Below, in pieces: positions 6,411 through 15,008 of a stretch of DNA of 64,000 nucleotides. The translations under genes and the position numbers were made by a program. The stretch comes from Bacteroidetes bacterium UBA1935 (GTDB lineage: Bacteria > Bacteroidota > Bacteroidia > Chitinophagales > Chitinophagaceae), in contig DDFF01000008.1 in the NCBI GenBank assembly GCA_002337045.1, positions 496,001 to 560,000 of the forward strand, given 5' to 3'. The notes beneath the pieces are model-generated. The model had not been told where the DNA came from. It saw only the letters and a list, made by a program, of their open reading frames with translations, and searched no databases. The stretch's first letter is position 1. Each line of letters opens with the position of its first letter.

Positions 6411-9191
6411 TTAATCGCGCTTTTTGATGTTGATGGAACGCTTACGCTGCTTGATGTCAAAGTAAACCATCTTCTCGCTGTTGTTGATTAGGTCTACCTG
6501 CTGAGAGAAGGTAGTAGGGCGGAAGTTGTCGTCAAACGCAAGCGGGCTTAGTTCTATTGTATACATACCACCAGGCAGGTTGAAGTAGAATTCACCATTC
6601 TCTTGCGTAAGGGTAGAGTAGGTGATAGTGTCTGCCTGATTGATGATTTTTGCAGTTACTTTGATATTGGATAATTTGAATGACAGGTTCGATTTGTCAT
6701 CCAACTCCAGTTTCAATTGTCCATTCAGTATTTTACTGGCTTTGTAAGGAATGAAGAAGGTTTTGTTGCCATTCATTTTCAGTATCTGCACAGGTCCGCC
6801 ACTAGGTACCCAGCCGCGTATTTTACTGGCAAAACCAAAATCTACTTTATAGCCTTCTTCAGATTTGTCTACGTTTTTGAACATTGCAACACCCCTGTCG
6901 TCTGTAATGAACCTGCTGCCTTTTATTGCCAGCATCTGTCCTTCAATCGGTTCTTCACCCGGGTTCATTTCTCCGTCGTTATTAGAGTCTTTAAAGAGTA
7001 CCAGCTTCATGTTGTAGTACTTGCGTATCAGCACGAAAGGTGTGTGTAACCTGACACGCAACGAAGCGCTGACATACGGTGTGGCCTGTACTTGTTTGAT
7101 GGGTATGATGCCGATTACGTTGAAGTCGAAACCATGTTTAAGGCTTGTGTAGGTGATATTGCTGAGCAGGTTGGACGTTTCTGTATTGCCGGGAATGGTT
7201 TTGGCATAGTTTAATTGAGAACGGATATTCAGCCTTTTCTTGAATAAAGGTAGTTCTAATGACGGTCCTATGATGATGCGCTTATACTCCTCAGGATTTT
7301 TGATGTAGGCGATATACTCGTGGTAGTAATACGGGCCATTATCATAGCGTGCCGCAATGCTTATCCAACGGTATTGCAGATTGCCCTGATTGCTGTTGAT
7401 GACAACAGATGTGGTAGCTTCTTGCCCCGGTATGGTACCAACGCCATAGTAAGAGTTGAGTGTAAGAAACAGGTGCTTGAACGGAGATACGGATGCGTTC
7501 AGGTTGAGGTACTGAAAACGATATTGTGCATGAATACCGGTATCGCTATTTATCTGCAATTGGTTGGCAGCAGATATTACAATATTGGTTCCTTTAAAGC
7601 CAATACCGGTGCGTGCGCCGTAGGTTTGGGTCTTCAGGTTGAATACGTCTGAGAAATATGCGGTGTCTTGATAGAAGTTTGCTTTACGTAGACTGGTTTC
7701 GTAAAAGCCCCCCATAAAAAACTTGCCGAATATAGCACGAACATCATGGTTTTGTGCGCGCTGTCCTTTAAAAATACCAGGGTAAGCGTTGCTATTAAGT
7801 TGCAGGTTAGATATTGCTGCAAAATGCTTTTTCTCTATGTTGAAGTTGTAGCCTACTGATGTACCTATCTGTGTGTTTTTATCTGTATTTACTAGATTGG
7901 CAAGGCTTTGCTCCATACCTACACCACCACTTACAACCAATTTCCCATCCTCACCAATTTTCCATTCACCACCTTGTTTGTACAAATAGCTGTTTAGTTT
8001 ACGGTCGTTATCAAAATTGGCAGTAGCGTTACCATTTATCTTGATGTTGGGGTGAAACCCTCCGTATTGATAATTCATGCCCGCCAGTTTGCTATCGCCT
8101 GCACGGCTTTTGAACATACCATACACGCCAATATTGTCGCGTTGCTGCCGCCAGCTACGGCCCAATTTGGCACCATAACCATCCATATAGAAGTCGGTAA
8201 GTTCGTTTACATTACCCGCAGAGGCGCTCCATTTTTGGCCTATATACTCAATCCGCATGATGCTGTTGTCTGCGGCTTGCCCCTTACTAAGGGTTTTGCT
8301 ACGCAAGTCAAATGCTACCTTGTCTTGTGGTGTAAGATCTACTGCACCATGCAGTGCACCATAATATTGTATATCGTCAGTACCCTGAGATGTACCACCT
8401 ATCTCAACCTGTAGCGGCATATCCAGAAATGCAGAGCTATTGTCTTTCAGCGAGCTACCGATGCGGGTTATTAGCTGCATCATGTTCATGGTCTCTCCAT
8501 TCTCAACACCTATCTGCACTTTTATTTCTTCTCGACGCAAAGCATTCCACTGCCTGTCGTTAATGTGCAGCGGTATATAGAAGGTGGTGTCTTGTGCCGG
8601 TTGCAGAACCAGATCTTTCTTGTAGTCGAGCTGCAAAAAAGCATTGATAAACCTGACAGTGAAATTGTTGGGGGTATTGCCTGTGTTTTTTATCTGCACA
8701 GGAAACTTGATGTTCTTTTCGTACCCCGCCATAGAATAGCTGGATAGAGGCAGGGTAGCTTTGAACTTTGTAAACTCCTTTACACGAACCCTGAAAGTAT
8801 CTATCAGCTTTTCTATACCGTCATTCAGTTGGTATTCTATGCGTACTGTTTGCCATGCTGCTGTTTTAGATTTGGTAGGTACCAACCTTATGGGCAGGCT
8901 GGTATTGCCATTGGGTTCTATATTCAGCGTCACCAGTTTTTGGGTCACCATATCCCAGCCTTCGGGTGCATATACGTTTACAATGATGCTGATTTTCTTG
9001 TCTGTCAGGTTAGTAACGTTTATGTTGTTGAACATAAAGTCGCGATTGCCCATAGCTACCAGCGTATCATTGGTTACAATGGTCTTGTATATTGTTTTAC
9101 TGAGCTGTGCGCTGACGGTAGTAGTAAAGACGGCAAGTAGTATAGGTATAAGACATACCTTCAGGATATGATATGTACGGGTGTTTCTCAT
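6411..9191 (-). CDS. Usher-like outer-membrane beta-barrel protein
   Basis: A large exported protein, 926 residues from the ATG at 9191, which begins a signal peptide (ILKVCLIPILLAVFTTTVSA). In order I see: two Ig-like beta domains (about residues 25-220) of the NEW3/CARDB kind; a long strand-rich stretch (about 240-740) that looks like a large beta-barrel; then a calcium-type loop DSNNDGEMNPGEEPIEG followed by two carboxypeptidase-regulatory-like beta domains. Barrel plus SNNDGxxxxGEEPI plus C-terminal beta domains is the layout of archaic/CS1-type fimbrial ushers, and the length fits. A small pilin-like protein is encoded just upstream on the same strand. No periplasmic chaperone gene is visible, so the usher role is inference. 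The longer reading frame to 9257 would put extra residues before the signal peptide. Confidence 0.6.
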   Translation of the reverse strand: MRNTRTYHILKVCLIPILLAVFTTTVSAQLSKTIYKTIVTNDTLVAMGNRDFMFNNINVTNLTDKKISIIVNVYAPEGWDMVTQKLVTLNIEPNGNTSLPIRLVPTKSKTAAWQTVRIEYQLNDGIEKLIDTFRVRVKEFTKFKATLPLSSYSMAGYEKNIKFPVQIKNTGNTPNNFTVRFINAFLQLDYKKDLVLQPAQDTTFYIPLHINDRQWNALRREEIKVQIGVENGETMNMMQLITRIGSSLKDNSSAFLDMPLQVEIGGTSQGTDDIQYYGALHGAVDLTPQDKVAFDLRSKTLSKGQAADNSIMRIEYIGQKWSASAGNVNELTDFYMDGYGAKLGRSWRQQRDNIGVYGMFKSRAGDSKLAGMNYQYGGFHPNIKINGNATANFDNDRKLNSYLYKQGGEWKIGEDGKLVVSGGVGMEQSLANLVNTDKNTQIGTSVGYNFNIEKKHFAAISNLQLNSNAYPGIFKGQRAQNHDVRAIFGKFFMGGFYETSLRKANFYQDTAYFSDVFNLKTQTYGARTGIGFKGTNIVISAANQLQINSDTGIHAQYRFQYLNLNASVSPFKHLFLTLNSYYGVGTIPGQEATTSVVINSNQGNLQYRWISIAARYDNGPYYYHEYIAYIKNPEEYKRIIIGPSLELPLFKKRLNIRSQLNYAKTIPGNTETSNLLSNITYTSLKHGFDFNVIGIIPIKQVQATPYVSASLRVRLHTPFVLIRKYYNMKLVLFKDSNNDGEMNPGEEPIEGQMLAIKGSRFITDDRGVAMFKNVDKSEEGYKVDFGFASKIRGWVPSGGPVQILKMNGNKTFFIPYKASKILNGQLKLELDDKSNLSFKLSNIKVTAKIINQADTITYSTLTQENGEFYFNLPGGMYTIELSPLAFDDNFRPTTFSQQVDLINNSEKMVYFDIKQRKRSINIKKRD

Positions 9192-9349
9192 TAATACTGC
9201 TGCGTGCATTGGATACAAACAGGTAGTGACCTTCGGTGCACCTGCTGCATACAACATAAGTATCCTCCTTGTGTGGCAAAATACACAAAAAACTGCGTAT
9301 TGGGGTGAGTTTGAGGCTGATACATTCAGGGAAATGGTCTGTTAGCGAA

Positions 9350-9386
9350 ATAAGAGAAAGCGTCCTGCGGGGACGCTTTCTCTTAT
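9350..9386 (-). terminator. Strong hairpin terminator after the pilin-like gene
   Basis: A perfect 16-base stem (9350-9365 with 9371-9386) around a five-base loop, in the gap between the pilin-like gene and the usher-like gene. It probably ends or attenuates the pilin-like transcript, giving more subunit than usher. Confidence 0.75.
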
Positions 9387-9415
9387 ATTATGCTTATGAA
9401 AATCTTACTGATTGA

Positions 9416-9964
9416 TTACAGTTGAGTAGCGGTATAAACTACGTCTACAGTGTAAGTACCTGCAGGGTAAGCAAAACCCGGAGTTGCATTGTACATCACA
9501 CTGAATGTTTGGTTACCACCGTTGTTTGCGTTAGTTATCAGGTTTGTAGCTGTGTTAGAAAGACCGCTGTAAGCAGAAGCACTGAACGGAGAAGCTATAG
9601 CACCACCTGTTGCGTTTGCACTTACTTTAAGTGCCAGTACACCAGATACAGGCATTACAGGAGCAGGAGTAGTTGTACCTGTATATGAAAAGTTAGCATT
9701 GTTAGTTTTTACAGTAACACCGAATTTTTTGTTAGAACGTACTTTCAGTTCTTGTGCAGTAGATGCTACACCATTTGCGTAGTCGTTAACTGTGTTGAAA
9801 GCCAGGTTAACAGCAGCACCTGTAGCTGTAGTAGATCCTGTAAAAGTCAACTCGATTGCGTTGCTCAGATTCAGGTTAACTGTTTGTGTAGCTGTAGAAG
9901 CAACTTGTGCTTTTGCTGCGAAACCAGCGATAGCAAGAACGGCAATTGAAAGTAATTTTTTCAT
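9416..9964 (-). CDS. Secreted beta-sandwich protein, pilin-like
   Basis: An exported protein of 182 residues with a textbook signal peptide (MKKLLSIAVLAIAGFAAKAQ). The mature part is rich in Thr, Ala, Asn and Val with alternating strands, has no Cys, and ends in a strand YPAGTYTVDVVYTATQL. A low-complexity beta protein with a terminal 'AGTYTVDVVYTAT' strand resembles spore-coat-U/archaic pilin subunits. It lies upstream of the usher-like gene on the same strand, separated by a strong hairpin, which fits abundant subunit production. The pilin role is inference from shape and context. Confidence 0.65.
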   Translation of the reverse strand: MKKLLSIAVLAIAGFAAKAQVASTATQTVNLNLSNAIELTFTGSTTATGAAVNLAFNTVNDYANGVASTAQELKVRSNKKFGVTVKTNNANFSYTGTTTPAPVMPVSGVLALKVSANATGGAIASPFSASAYSGLSNTATNLITNANNGGNQTFSVMYNATPGFAYPAGTYTVDVVYTATQL

Positions 9965-10044
9965 TTGTTTGAATTTGTTTGATTTATTTGAATGTTGTTT
10001 GTTTTGTTCGTTTGATGATACAAAGGTTGAACAAACAATCTAAA

Positions 10045-10052
10045 CAAAGGTA
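10045..10052 (-). promoter_or_regulatory. -7 box of the pilin-like gene promoter
   Basis: On the minus strand this reads TACCTTTG, an exact TAnnTTTG match, about 80 bases upstream of the pilin-like start codon. No well-spaced TTG was found. Confidence 0.5.
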
Positions 10053-10130
10053 TTTTCAGGCCTTGTTAACCCTGGCTTTGCAAGCGGTTAACAACCGATT
10101 AACAAATGAAGGCTATATCTAGAGGTATGA

Positions 10131-10163
10131 AAAAAGCCTGTATGGCTTATCCATACAGGCTTT
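10131..10163 (-). terminator. Rho-independent terminator after the MscS gene
   Basis: Read on the minus strand, AAAGCCTGTATGG pairs with CCATACAGGCTTT around a five-base loop and is followed by further T residues. It lies 23 bases after the mscS stop. Confidence 0.85.
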
Positions 10164-10185
10164 CAGTATAATATTAGTGCATTTT

Positions 10186-11373
10186 TTATTCTTCCTGATT
10201 GCTTTCAGTAATTGGCTCGTCCAATACTTCGTTAACGATACCAGTGCTAACATCTACGCCAGTGGCAGGCAGTGCATTGTGTTTAGCAAGTACATTATAT
10301 ACCCCCATATTTACCTGATGTTTAATGTCGTTGAGTGTAGCACCTTGTGGCAGTGGTACTGGCAGTGAATAGGAGATGATCAATTGAAATACATTTTCAC
10401 CAAATCCATCTGTAACTACTTCTATAGGCTCGGTAACATATAGTGTGTTTTGTAGCGAACTGCGTATATCTTTTACCGATGTCTGCAGTGTAGGGAAACT
10501 TATGCCGTAACGAAGGCTTACATTTAGTTTTACCTTGCGGCTATAACGATTGGTAAGGTTTTCCAGATTCTCATACACTAGCTTTTTGTTAGGGATAGTA
10601 ATCGCAGAGCCATCCGGGCTGCGAAGACGTGTACTGCGGAAGCCGATACGCTCTACAGTACCCTCTACATTGCCAAGCTTAACGGTATCGCCAACCTGAA
10701 AAGGTTTATCTGTAAGAATGGTGAATGCACCAAACAGATTTTCTATACTTTCTTTAGCTGCCAATGCGATAGCCACACCACCAATACCTAGACCAGTAAT
10801 AAGCGCAGGGATATTGACATGAAATACCGTACCGAGTACCCAGAAGCCGCCTATTGTCCACAGCACTACTTTCAGTACATCTTTTAGTATCGGCAACAGT
10901 TGTTGACGCTCTTTATTTTCACGTTCATTCGCATCGTCCAGTTGTACATGAAATATGAAATCAAGTATACGCGAAAGTGCTATTGTAGCAAACAGTATAG
11001 CAAGGAACAGAAAGATATGGTCAACTAAATCGCTTAAACGAATAGCAAGCTCCTCGTGCTTGTCGTTCATACGATGCAGCAAAAAACTGTTCAGCAGGCC
11101 ATTCAGTTGATTGATGGCAATATAGAAGAAACCAACCTGTAGCAGAGACTCTAACGGGCTTTGTATTAGTTGACAAAAAGTATTGCCATGCTTTTTGTCT
11201 GTAAACCTGTTGGTGACAGAAGATATACCACGGGCTATGAAGCGTGCGAGTGTTTTTTTGGCAAGCAAAGTAGCCACAATGATACCTGCACACCACAAAA
11301 TATTGGAGATTTTCTCTCCGCCTATTTTAGACTCAAGGTTTTGCCAGTTGATAGCTAATAGTGCAAAATTCAT
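10186..11373 (-). CDS. MscS-family mechanosensitive ion channel
   Basis: A small-conductance mechanosensitive channel, 395 residues, of the inner membrane; it opens on membrane tension to release solutes during hypo-osmotic shock. There are four to five membrane spans. The pore helix region contains the Gly/Ala-rich GLGIGGVAIALAAKESIENL, followed by the MscS beta-domain motif PFQVGDTVKLGNVEGTVERI and IPNKKL. The N-terminal half has additional spans compared with the minimal E. coli MscS. It lies 23 bases downstream of dapD on the same strand, so the two may share a transcript, and a terminator follows. Confidence 0.93.
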   Translation of the reverse strand: MNFALLAINWQNLESKIGGEKISNILWCAGIIVATLLAKKTLARFIARGISSVTNRFTDKKHGNTFCQLIQSPLESLLQVGFFYIAINQLNGLLNSFLLHRMNDKHEELAIRLSDLVDHIFLFLAILFATIALSRILDFIFHVQLDDANERENKERQQLLPILKDVLKVVLWTIGGFWVLGTVFHVNIPALITGLGIGGVAIALAAKESIENLFGAFTILTDKPFQVGDTVKLGNVEGTVERIGFRSTRLRSPDGSAITIPNKKLVYENLENLTNRYSRKVKLNVSLRYGISFPTLQTSVKDIRSSLQNTLYVTEPIEVVTDGFGENVFQLIISYSLPVPLPQGATLNDIKHQVNMGVYNVLAKHNALPATGVDVSTGIVNEVLDEPITESNQEE

Positions 11374-11396
11374 TGTAGCTAATTTCGGTGTTATAA

Positions 11397-12215
11397 TTAT
11401 ACAGAAACGTTAAACTCGCGCAGTGCGTCGTTCAGACTCGTTTTCAAATCTGTAGATGCTTTACGTTGTCCTATTATCAATGCACAACTAACCTGATATT
11501 CACCTGAAGGGAATTTTTTGGTATAACTGCCCGGTATTACTACACTGCGTGCAGGTACGCGGCCTTTGTATTCAACAGGTTCGCTACCGCTAACGTCGAT
11601 GATTTTTGTTGATTGAGTCAGCACAACATTTGCACCCAATACTGCTTCTTTTTCAACAATTACGCCCTCTACAACTATACAACGTGAACCTATGAAACAA
11701 CCATCTTCAATAACTACAGGAGATGCCTGCAGTGGTTCCAGTACACCACCAATACCTACACCGCCACTCAGGTGTACGCCTTTGCCTATTTGCGCACAAG
11801 AACCTACAGTAGCCCATGTGTCGACCATAGTGCCTTCGTCTACAAATGCACCGATGTTTACATAAGATGGCATCAGCACTACATTCTTTGCAATGTATGC
11901 ACCGTAACGAGCAACAGCATGTGGTACTGCGCGCACGCCAAGCCCTGCATAGTCTTTCTTCAGCAGCATTTTATCATAAAATTCAAACGGCTCCATTGTC
12001 CATGTTTGCATAGGCTGAATGCCAAAGTATAACAGAATGGCTTGCTTAACCCATTGATTGACTACCCAACCATTATCTGAAGGAGATGCAACGCGCAGAC
12101 GGCCCTTGTCTACCTCTTCTATCACTGCCCTGATGGCGTCTTTATATTTTTCGTCTTTCAGTAATTCGCGGTTTTGATAAGCCGCCTCAATCATTTCTTG
12201 CCACTGTGTTTGCAT
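11397..12215 (-). CDS. dapD: Tetrahydrodipicolinate N-succinyltransferase
   Basis: DapD, 272 residues, which succinylates tetrahydrodipicolinate in the succinylase branch of lysine and diaminopimelate synthesis (cytoplasm). The left-handed beta-helix hexapeptide repeats are clear (NIGAFVDEGTMVDTWATVGS, VHLSGGVGIGGVLEP, CFIGSRCIVVEGVIV), as is the family-specific WVVNQWVKQAILLYF near residue 50. The length is normal. The start lies about 155 bases from tRNA-Val, with divergent transcription. Confidence 0.96.
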   Translation of the reverse strand: MQTQWQEMIEAAYQNRELLKDEKYKDAIRAVIEEVDKGRLRVASPSDNGWVVNQWVKQAILLYFGIQPMQTWTMEPFEFYDKMLLKKDYAGLGVRAVPHAVARYGAYIAKNVVLMPSYVNIGAFVDEGTMVDTWATVGSCAQIGKGVHLSGGVGIGGVLEPLQASPVVIEDGCFIGSRCIVVEGVIVEKEAVLGANVVLTQSTKIIDVSGSEPVEYKGRVPARSVVIPGSYTKKFPSGEYQVSCALIIGQRKASTDLKTSLNDALREFNVSV

Positions 12216-12309
12216 ACGGATAATTCTTATTAGGCTGCGAAAATACTAAACAGTAAAGCAATCTACAGGCTTGAAAATATATAATGATAAAAATTCTTTG
12301 AAAAAGGTT

Positions 12310-12339
12310 TTGGAGAAACAAATTTCGTCTCTATATTTG
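12310..12339 (+). promoter_or_regulatory. Promoter of tRNA-Val
   Basis: TTG at 12310-12312, exactly 19 bases, then TATATTTG at 12332-12339. This is a near-perfect Bacteroidota housekeeping promoter. Transcription would start about 25 bases before the mature tRNA. Confidence 0.8.
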
Positions 12340-12370
12340 CACTCCGTTTCCGAGCAAGGGAACACAGTAA

Positions 12371-12445
12371 GGAAGCATAGCTCAGCTGGTTCAGAGCACC
12401 TGCCTTACAAGCAGGGGGTCCGCGGTTCGATCCCGTGTGCTTCCA
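12371..12445 (+). tRNA. trnV: tRNA-Val (anticodon TAC), integration target
   Basis: A cloverleaf with acceptor stem GGAAGCA / TGCTTCC and discriminator A. The anticodon stem is CCTGC/GCAGG with loop CTTACAA, so the anticodon is TAC. The T-arm has GGTTCGATCC. CCA is not encoded. The 3' half overlaps the end of the serine recombinase gene on the other strand, so this tRNA marks one end of the integrated element and stays intact after integration. Confidence 0.95.
12405..12445. other. Probable attachment-site region inside tRNA-Val
   Basis: The last 13 codons and the stop of the recombinase gene are the antisense of the tRNA 3' half (protein tail VEAHGIEPRTPCL, stop in the anticodon loop). This arrangement is usual when an element carries the end of a tRNA gene in its att site. 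The exact crossover cannot be read because I found no second copy of this sequence in the window. Confidence 0.55.
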
Positions 12446-13970
12446 CTCTACGGGAAAGCAGATTAGAAAATTCTAATCTGCTTTCTTTTTTTACAGCAAA
12501 AGCCTTGCTGGGTGCGGCTATCAGCAACAGCACATTATTGTCAGAAGCGGTTCGAAACTGGTTATTTTCATAAATCAACTTTTCAGGGAAGGTCGAACCA
12601 ATTATTTGTTGTTTTACTTCCAAAGCTGCGCTGGTAAATAGTTTCCCAAGATTTGATAAAAAATAAAATCCGAACTCCATTACATCGTTTTCATCTTTTG
12701 GTTGCAATTCTTCTATTGCTTCTATTTTTAATTTCAAGCGATGTGCATCTTCTTCCAGTTTCGCTTTGATAGGTTGATAATCTACAAAATCCATCTTGCC
12801 GTCAAGCATTAAAACCTGCGCCCTTTCCATTCGTTGTTCATAGGTCTCTAACTTATTTTTCAATTCAGCGAGTTCTTTAGCTCGGATTTCAGCTTCTTCT
12901 TTATTCTCTCCTCCTAGTATCAGTTCTAGTGAACGATAAACTTTGTCATTATTACTTACGGCATGTAATACATCATTAAAAAGTGAGTTTGCTTCATCAG
13001 CACGAAATCGTTCTTTACAGCCGAACTTACAGTGGTAATAATAATACCTCGCACTTCTGCCTTTGGATGCACTTCCGGTTAAATGCTTACCGCATTGGGC
13101 ACATAGTAAAAAGCCACGCAAAGGCAATTCATCTTTTTGGCAAATGGTTACAGGCTGCTCTTTTTTCTTTCTCCCATCCAGTATGTCCTGCACTTCATAG
13201 AAGAGGGATTCAGAGACAATTGCTTCATGAACACCTTTGACTAAACTGGCAGGTTCATTTTTATGTGCTGCGATAAATACTTTACCTATATAAGTAGGAT
13301 TGCGCATCATGTACCAAAAACGGGTACGCCCTAGTGGCATTCCTTTTTTATTCAGCATACGTCTTAGTTCCTCTATCTGGTATAAACCTGTTGCCATCAT
13401 TTCAAAAGACTGCAATACCATTGCTTTATCTTTCGATGGGACAATAGTTGGTTTATTATTTTCAGTACGACCGTGTTTATAGCCATAAGGAGCAGAACCC
13501 ATATAACGTCCTTCTTTCATCGCTTTACGCACACCTGCTAAAATATTCATTGACCTACGATCATTCTCTACTTCAGGAGCAGTCAGATACAAAGCCAGTA
13601 AAAATTTCTGTTCCGGTATCTCCATGTTCAGTGGCTGCTCAATAGCTTGAGGTTCGAGTCCCAATGAATGAAGTTTAGAAATCATCGTATAAGCTTCCGG
13701 TGCATTACGAGAGAACCTGTCCCACTTAAGGAATAACAATAAGTCGGCAATCCCTTTGTTCTTTCGTTGGAACTCCAGTAGTTTTTTAAACTGCGGACGT
13801 TCAAAAGTCTTTGCTGAATAATCCTCTTTAAAGAAAGCAACTACTTCAATATTATTTACAGCACAATGTCTGCGTAACATTTCTTCCTGGTGTGCGAGGC
13901 TATGCCCTTTCTCTGCCTGTTCGTCCGTGCTTACCCTTATATACAAAATGGCCTTTCTACTTTTCATCAT
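12405..13970 (-). CDS. Large serine recombinase (site-specific integrase)
   Basis: A large serine recombinase, 521 residues, that should integrate and excise the element. The N-terminal resolvase-type catalytic domain starts AILYIRVSTDEQAEKGHSL, with catalytic Ser14 in RVSTDEQ. The recombinase DNA-binding domain follows (GVRKAMKEGRYMGSAPYGY), then a zinc ribbon with Cys pairs LLCAQCGKHL and CKFGCKERF near residues 290-330, and a coiled-coil stretch around residues 365-420, all normal for the family. The protein's tail is encoded by the antisense of tRNA-Val. A second ATG one codon downstream is equally possible as start. Bacteroidota elements more often use tyrosine integrases at tRNA genes, so a serine enzyme here is notable. 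Confidence 0.93.
   Translation of the reverse strand: MMKSRKAILYIRVSTDEQAEKGHSLAHQEEMLRRHCAVNNIEVVAFFKEDYSAKTFERPQFKKLLEFQRKNKGIADLLLFLKWDRFSRNAPEAYTMISKLHSLGLEPQAIEQPLNMEIPEQKFLLALYLTAPEVENDRRSMNILAGVRKAMKEGRYMGSAPYGYKHGRTENNKPTIVPSKDKAMVLQSFEMMATGLYQIEELRRMLNKKGMPLGRTRFWYMMRNPTYIGKVFIAAHKNEPASLVKGVHEAIVSESLFYEVQDILDGRKKKEQPVTICQKDELPLRGFLLCAQCGKHLTGSASKGRSARYYYYHCKFGCKERFRADEANSLFNDVLHAVSNNDKVYRSLELILGGENKEEAEIRAKELAELKNKLETYEQRMERAQVLMLDGKMDFVDYQPIKAKLEEDAHRLKLKIEAIEELQPKDENDVMEFGFYFLSNLGKLFTSAALEVKQQIIGSTFPEKLIYENNQFRTASDNNVLLLIAAPSKAFAVKKESRLEFSNLLSRRVEAHGIEPRTPCL
12455..12490 (+). terminator. tRNA-Val terminator
   Basis: A perfect palindrome (AAAGCAGATTAGAA with TTCTAATCTGCTTT) followed by CTTTTTTT-like T-rich sequence, 10 bases after tRNA-Val. 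It lies wholly inside the recombinase coding sequence on the other strand. Confidence 0.8.
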
Positions 13971-14088
13971 ATTTCTGTTTTAGGTTAGTCGTAAGGTTTA
14001 CATAATAGTCGTCGCGTATCCTTACTTGCATAAAGATACAAAACATTGATAATCAAATGTTTATAAAATTATTTAGGGTATTTACCAG

Positions 14089-14403
14089 CTAAGATGCTGT
14101 CTTAGCTTTATGTACGAATACCAAGGCATTCTTGTTAATGCGTTTCTTCGTTTTAGCGCTGCGGATGGATTCCAGCGTTTCAGGTGTATTATTTTCAAGA
14201 GTATGTACGACAGCCCCGGCAATCACATATAACCAGTCACGGATTTGATATAGTTCATCATCGGTATACTGGCGACTACGGTCATTCCAGATTTTGCGTA
14301 GTTTATCAATCGATACACGATCACTAAAAATATCGGTTGATGTATTTTCCAATGCTTCTCGTTCGATTGCCACGGCTTCTTGCATTGCTTTATCTCTTAC
14401 CAT
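14089..14403 (-). CDS. Small protein of unknown function
   Basis: A 104-residue soluble, mostly helical protein, not recognised. It contains a charged N-terminal helix, then SIDKLRKIWNDRSRQYTDDELYQIRDWLY and a basic C-terminal end (KTKKRINKNALVFVHKAKTA). It has no signal or membrane span. It lies 118 bases upstream of the recombinase on the same strand, a usual place for an accessory or regulatory gene of the integration module. The segment YTDDELYQIRDWLYVIA is common in small mobile-element proteins of Bacteroidota, but I can name no function. Confidence 0.6.
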   Translation of the reverse strand: MVRDKAMQEAVAIEREALENTSTDIFSDRVSIDKLRKIWNDRSRQYTDDELYQIRDWLYVIAGAVVHTLENNTPETLESIRSAKTKKRINKNALVFVHKAKTAS

Positions 14404-14432
14404 GCTTAGGATAGGGTATTAAAGTAATAAGG

Positions 14433-14729
14433 TTATAATGATATATGCTGTTGTGCAGGGATGTCCTGATGAGTATTAATCCGATTCAACCCCATTGTAA
14501 GTTTTTGTGCTAACGGATGATGACAAGTACTGTCGCGCAAATAATGCAATTGAGTTTCCATTATTATAAATAATACACTTGATAACGGGTTGACCCGAAG
14601 CTGGTAGATGATAACGTTGAAAAGGGTATTACAAGGTTGCAACTGAATTCTATTAGCAGGTTGAAAAAAGTAAAACGGATATGCTGTATTCAAATCCGTT
14701 GCAATAATGCGCATTATTGGTGATTGCAA
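14433..14729 (-). CDS. Possible small protein upstream of the recombinase operon
   Basis: A 98-residue reading frame in line with the two minus-strand genes that follow it (29-base gap). There is no recognisable domain; the composition (many Gln, His, Leu, Pro) is plausible but not persuasive. The second in-frame ATG (near 14714) falls inside an 18-base palindrome, which would suit an autoregulated start. It may be a real element gene or chance. Confidence 0.35.
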   Translation of the reverse strand: MQSPIMRIIATDLNTAYPFYFFQPANRIQLQPCNTLFNVIIYQLRVNPLSSVLFIIMETQLHYLRDSTCHHPLAQKLTMGLNRINTHQDIPAQQHISL

Positions 14730-14913
14730 ATCGATTAACGATAGCCAGTGATAGGGAATGATAGTTAACTCATCTTCTTGGAAGTAATTTATGTAATACT
14801 TCCTCCTGATTTCGTAACAGAACGTAGTAATATCGTATTATTGATGTAGTAAATAAGTGATGTAAGTATGTAAAAATGTAATCAAAGAAAAGTAGCGGAT
14901 TAATACACTTGAT
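14571..14913. repeat. Pair of 13-base direct repeats
   Basis: TAATACACTTGAT occurs at 14571-14583 and again at 14901-14913, on the same strand, flanking the divergent promoter region between the recombinase module and the DUF4248 gene. They are possible binding sites of an element regulator. Confidence 0.4.
14702..14719. promoter_or_regulatory. Perfect 18-base palindrome, possible operator
   Basis: CAATAATGCGCATTATTG is a perfect inverted repeat. On the minus strand it overlaps an ATG that can start the 98-residue reading frame. Its position at the head of the recombinase-side genes suggests a repressor site. Confidence 0.4.
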
Positions 14914-14953
14914 TACTTAGTGTGAAAAAAAACCTTTACAATGTTTTAGACAA

Positions 14954-14987
14954 TTGTACGTTGAAATGAATAGTGTCAATATTTTTG
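14954..14987 (+). promoter_or_regulatory. Promoter of the DUF4248 gene
   Basis: TATTTTTG at 14980-14987 matches TAnnTTTG; TTG at 14954-14956 gives a 23-base spacer (another TTG at 14961 gives 16). The start codon is 22 bases after the box, so the leader is very short. The rest of the 14730-15008 gap is AT-rich and shows no gene. Confidence 0.55.
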
Positions 14988-15008
14988 CCGAAATAATAAA
15001 CGCTATCA

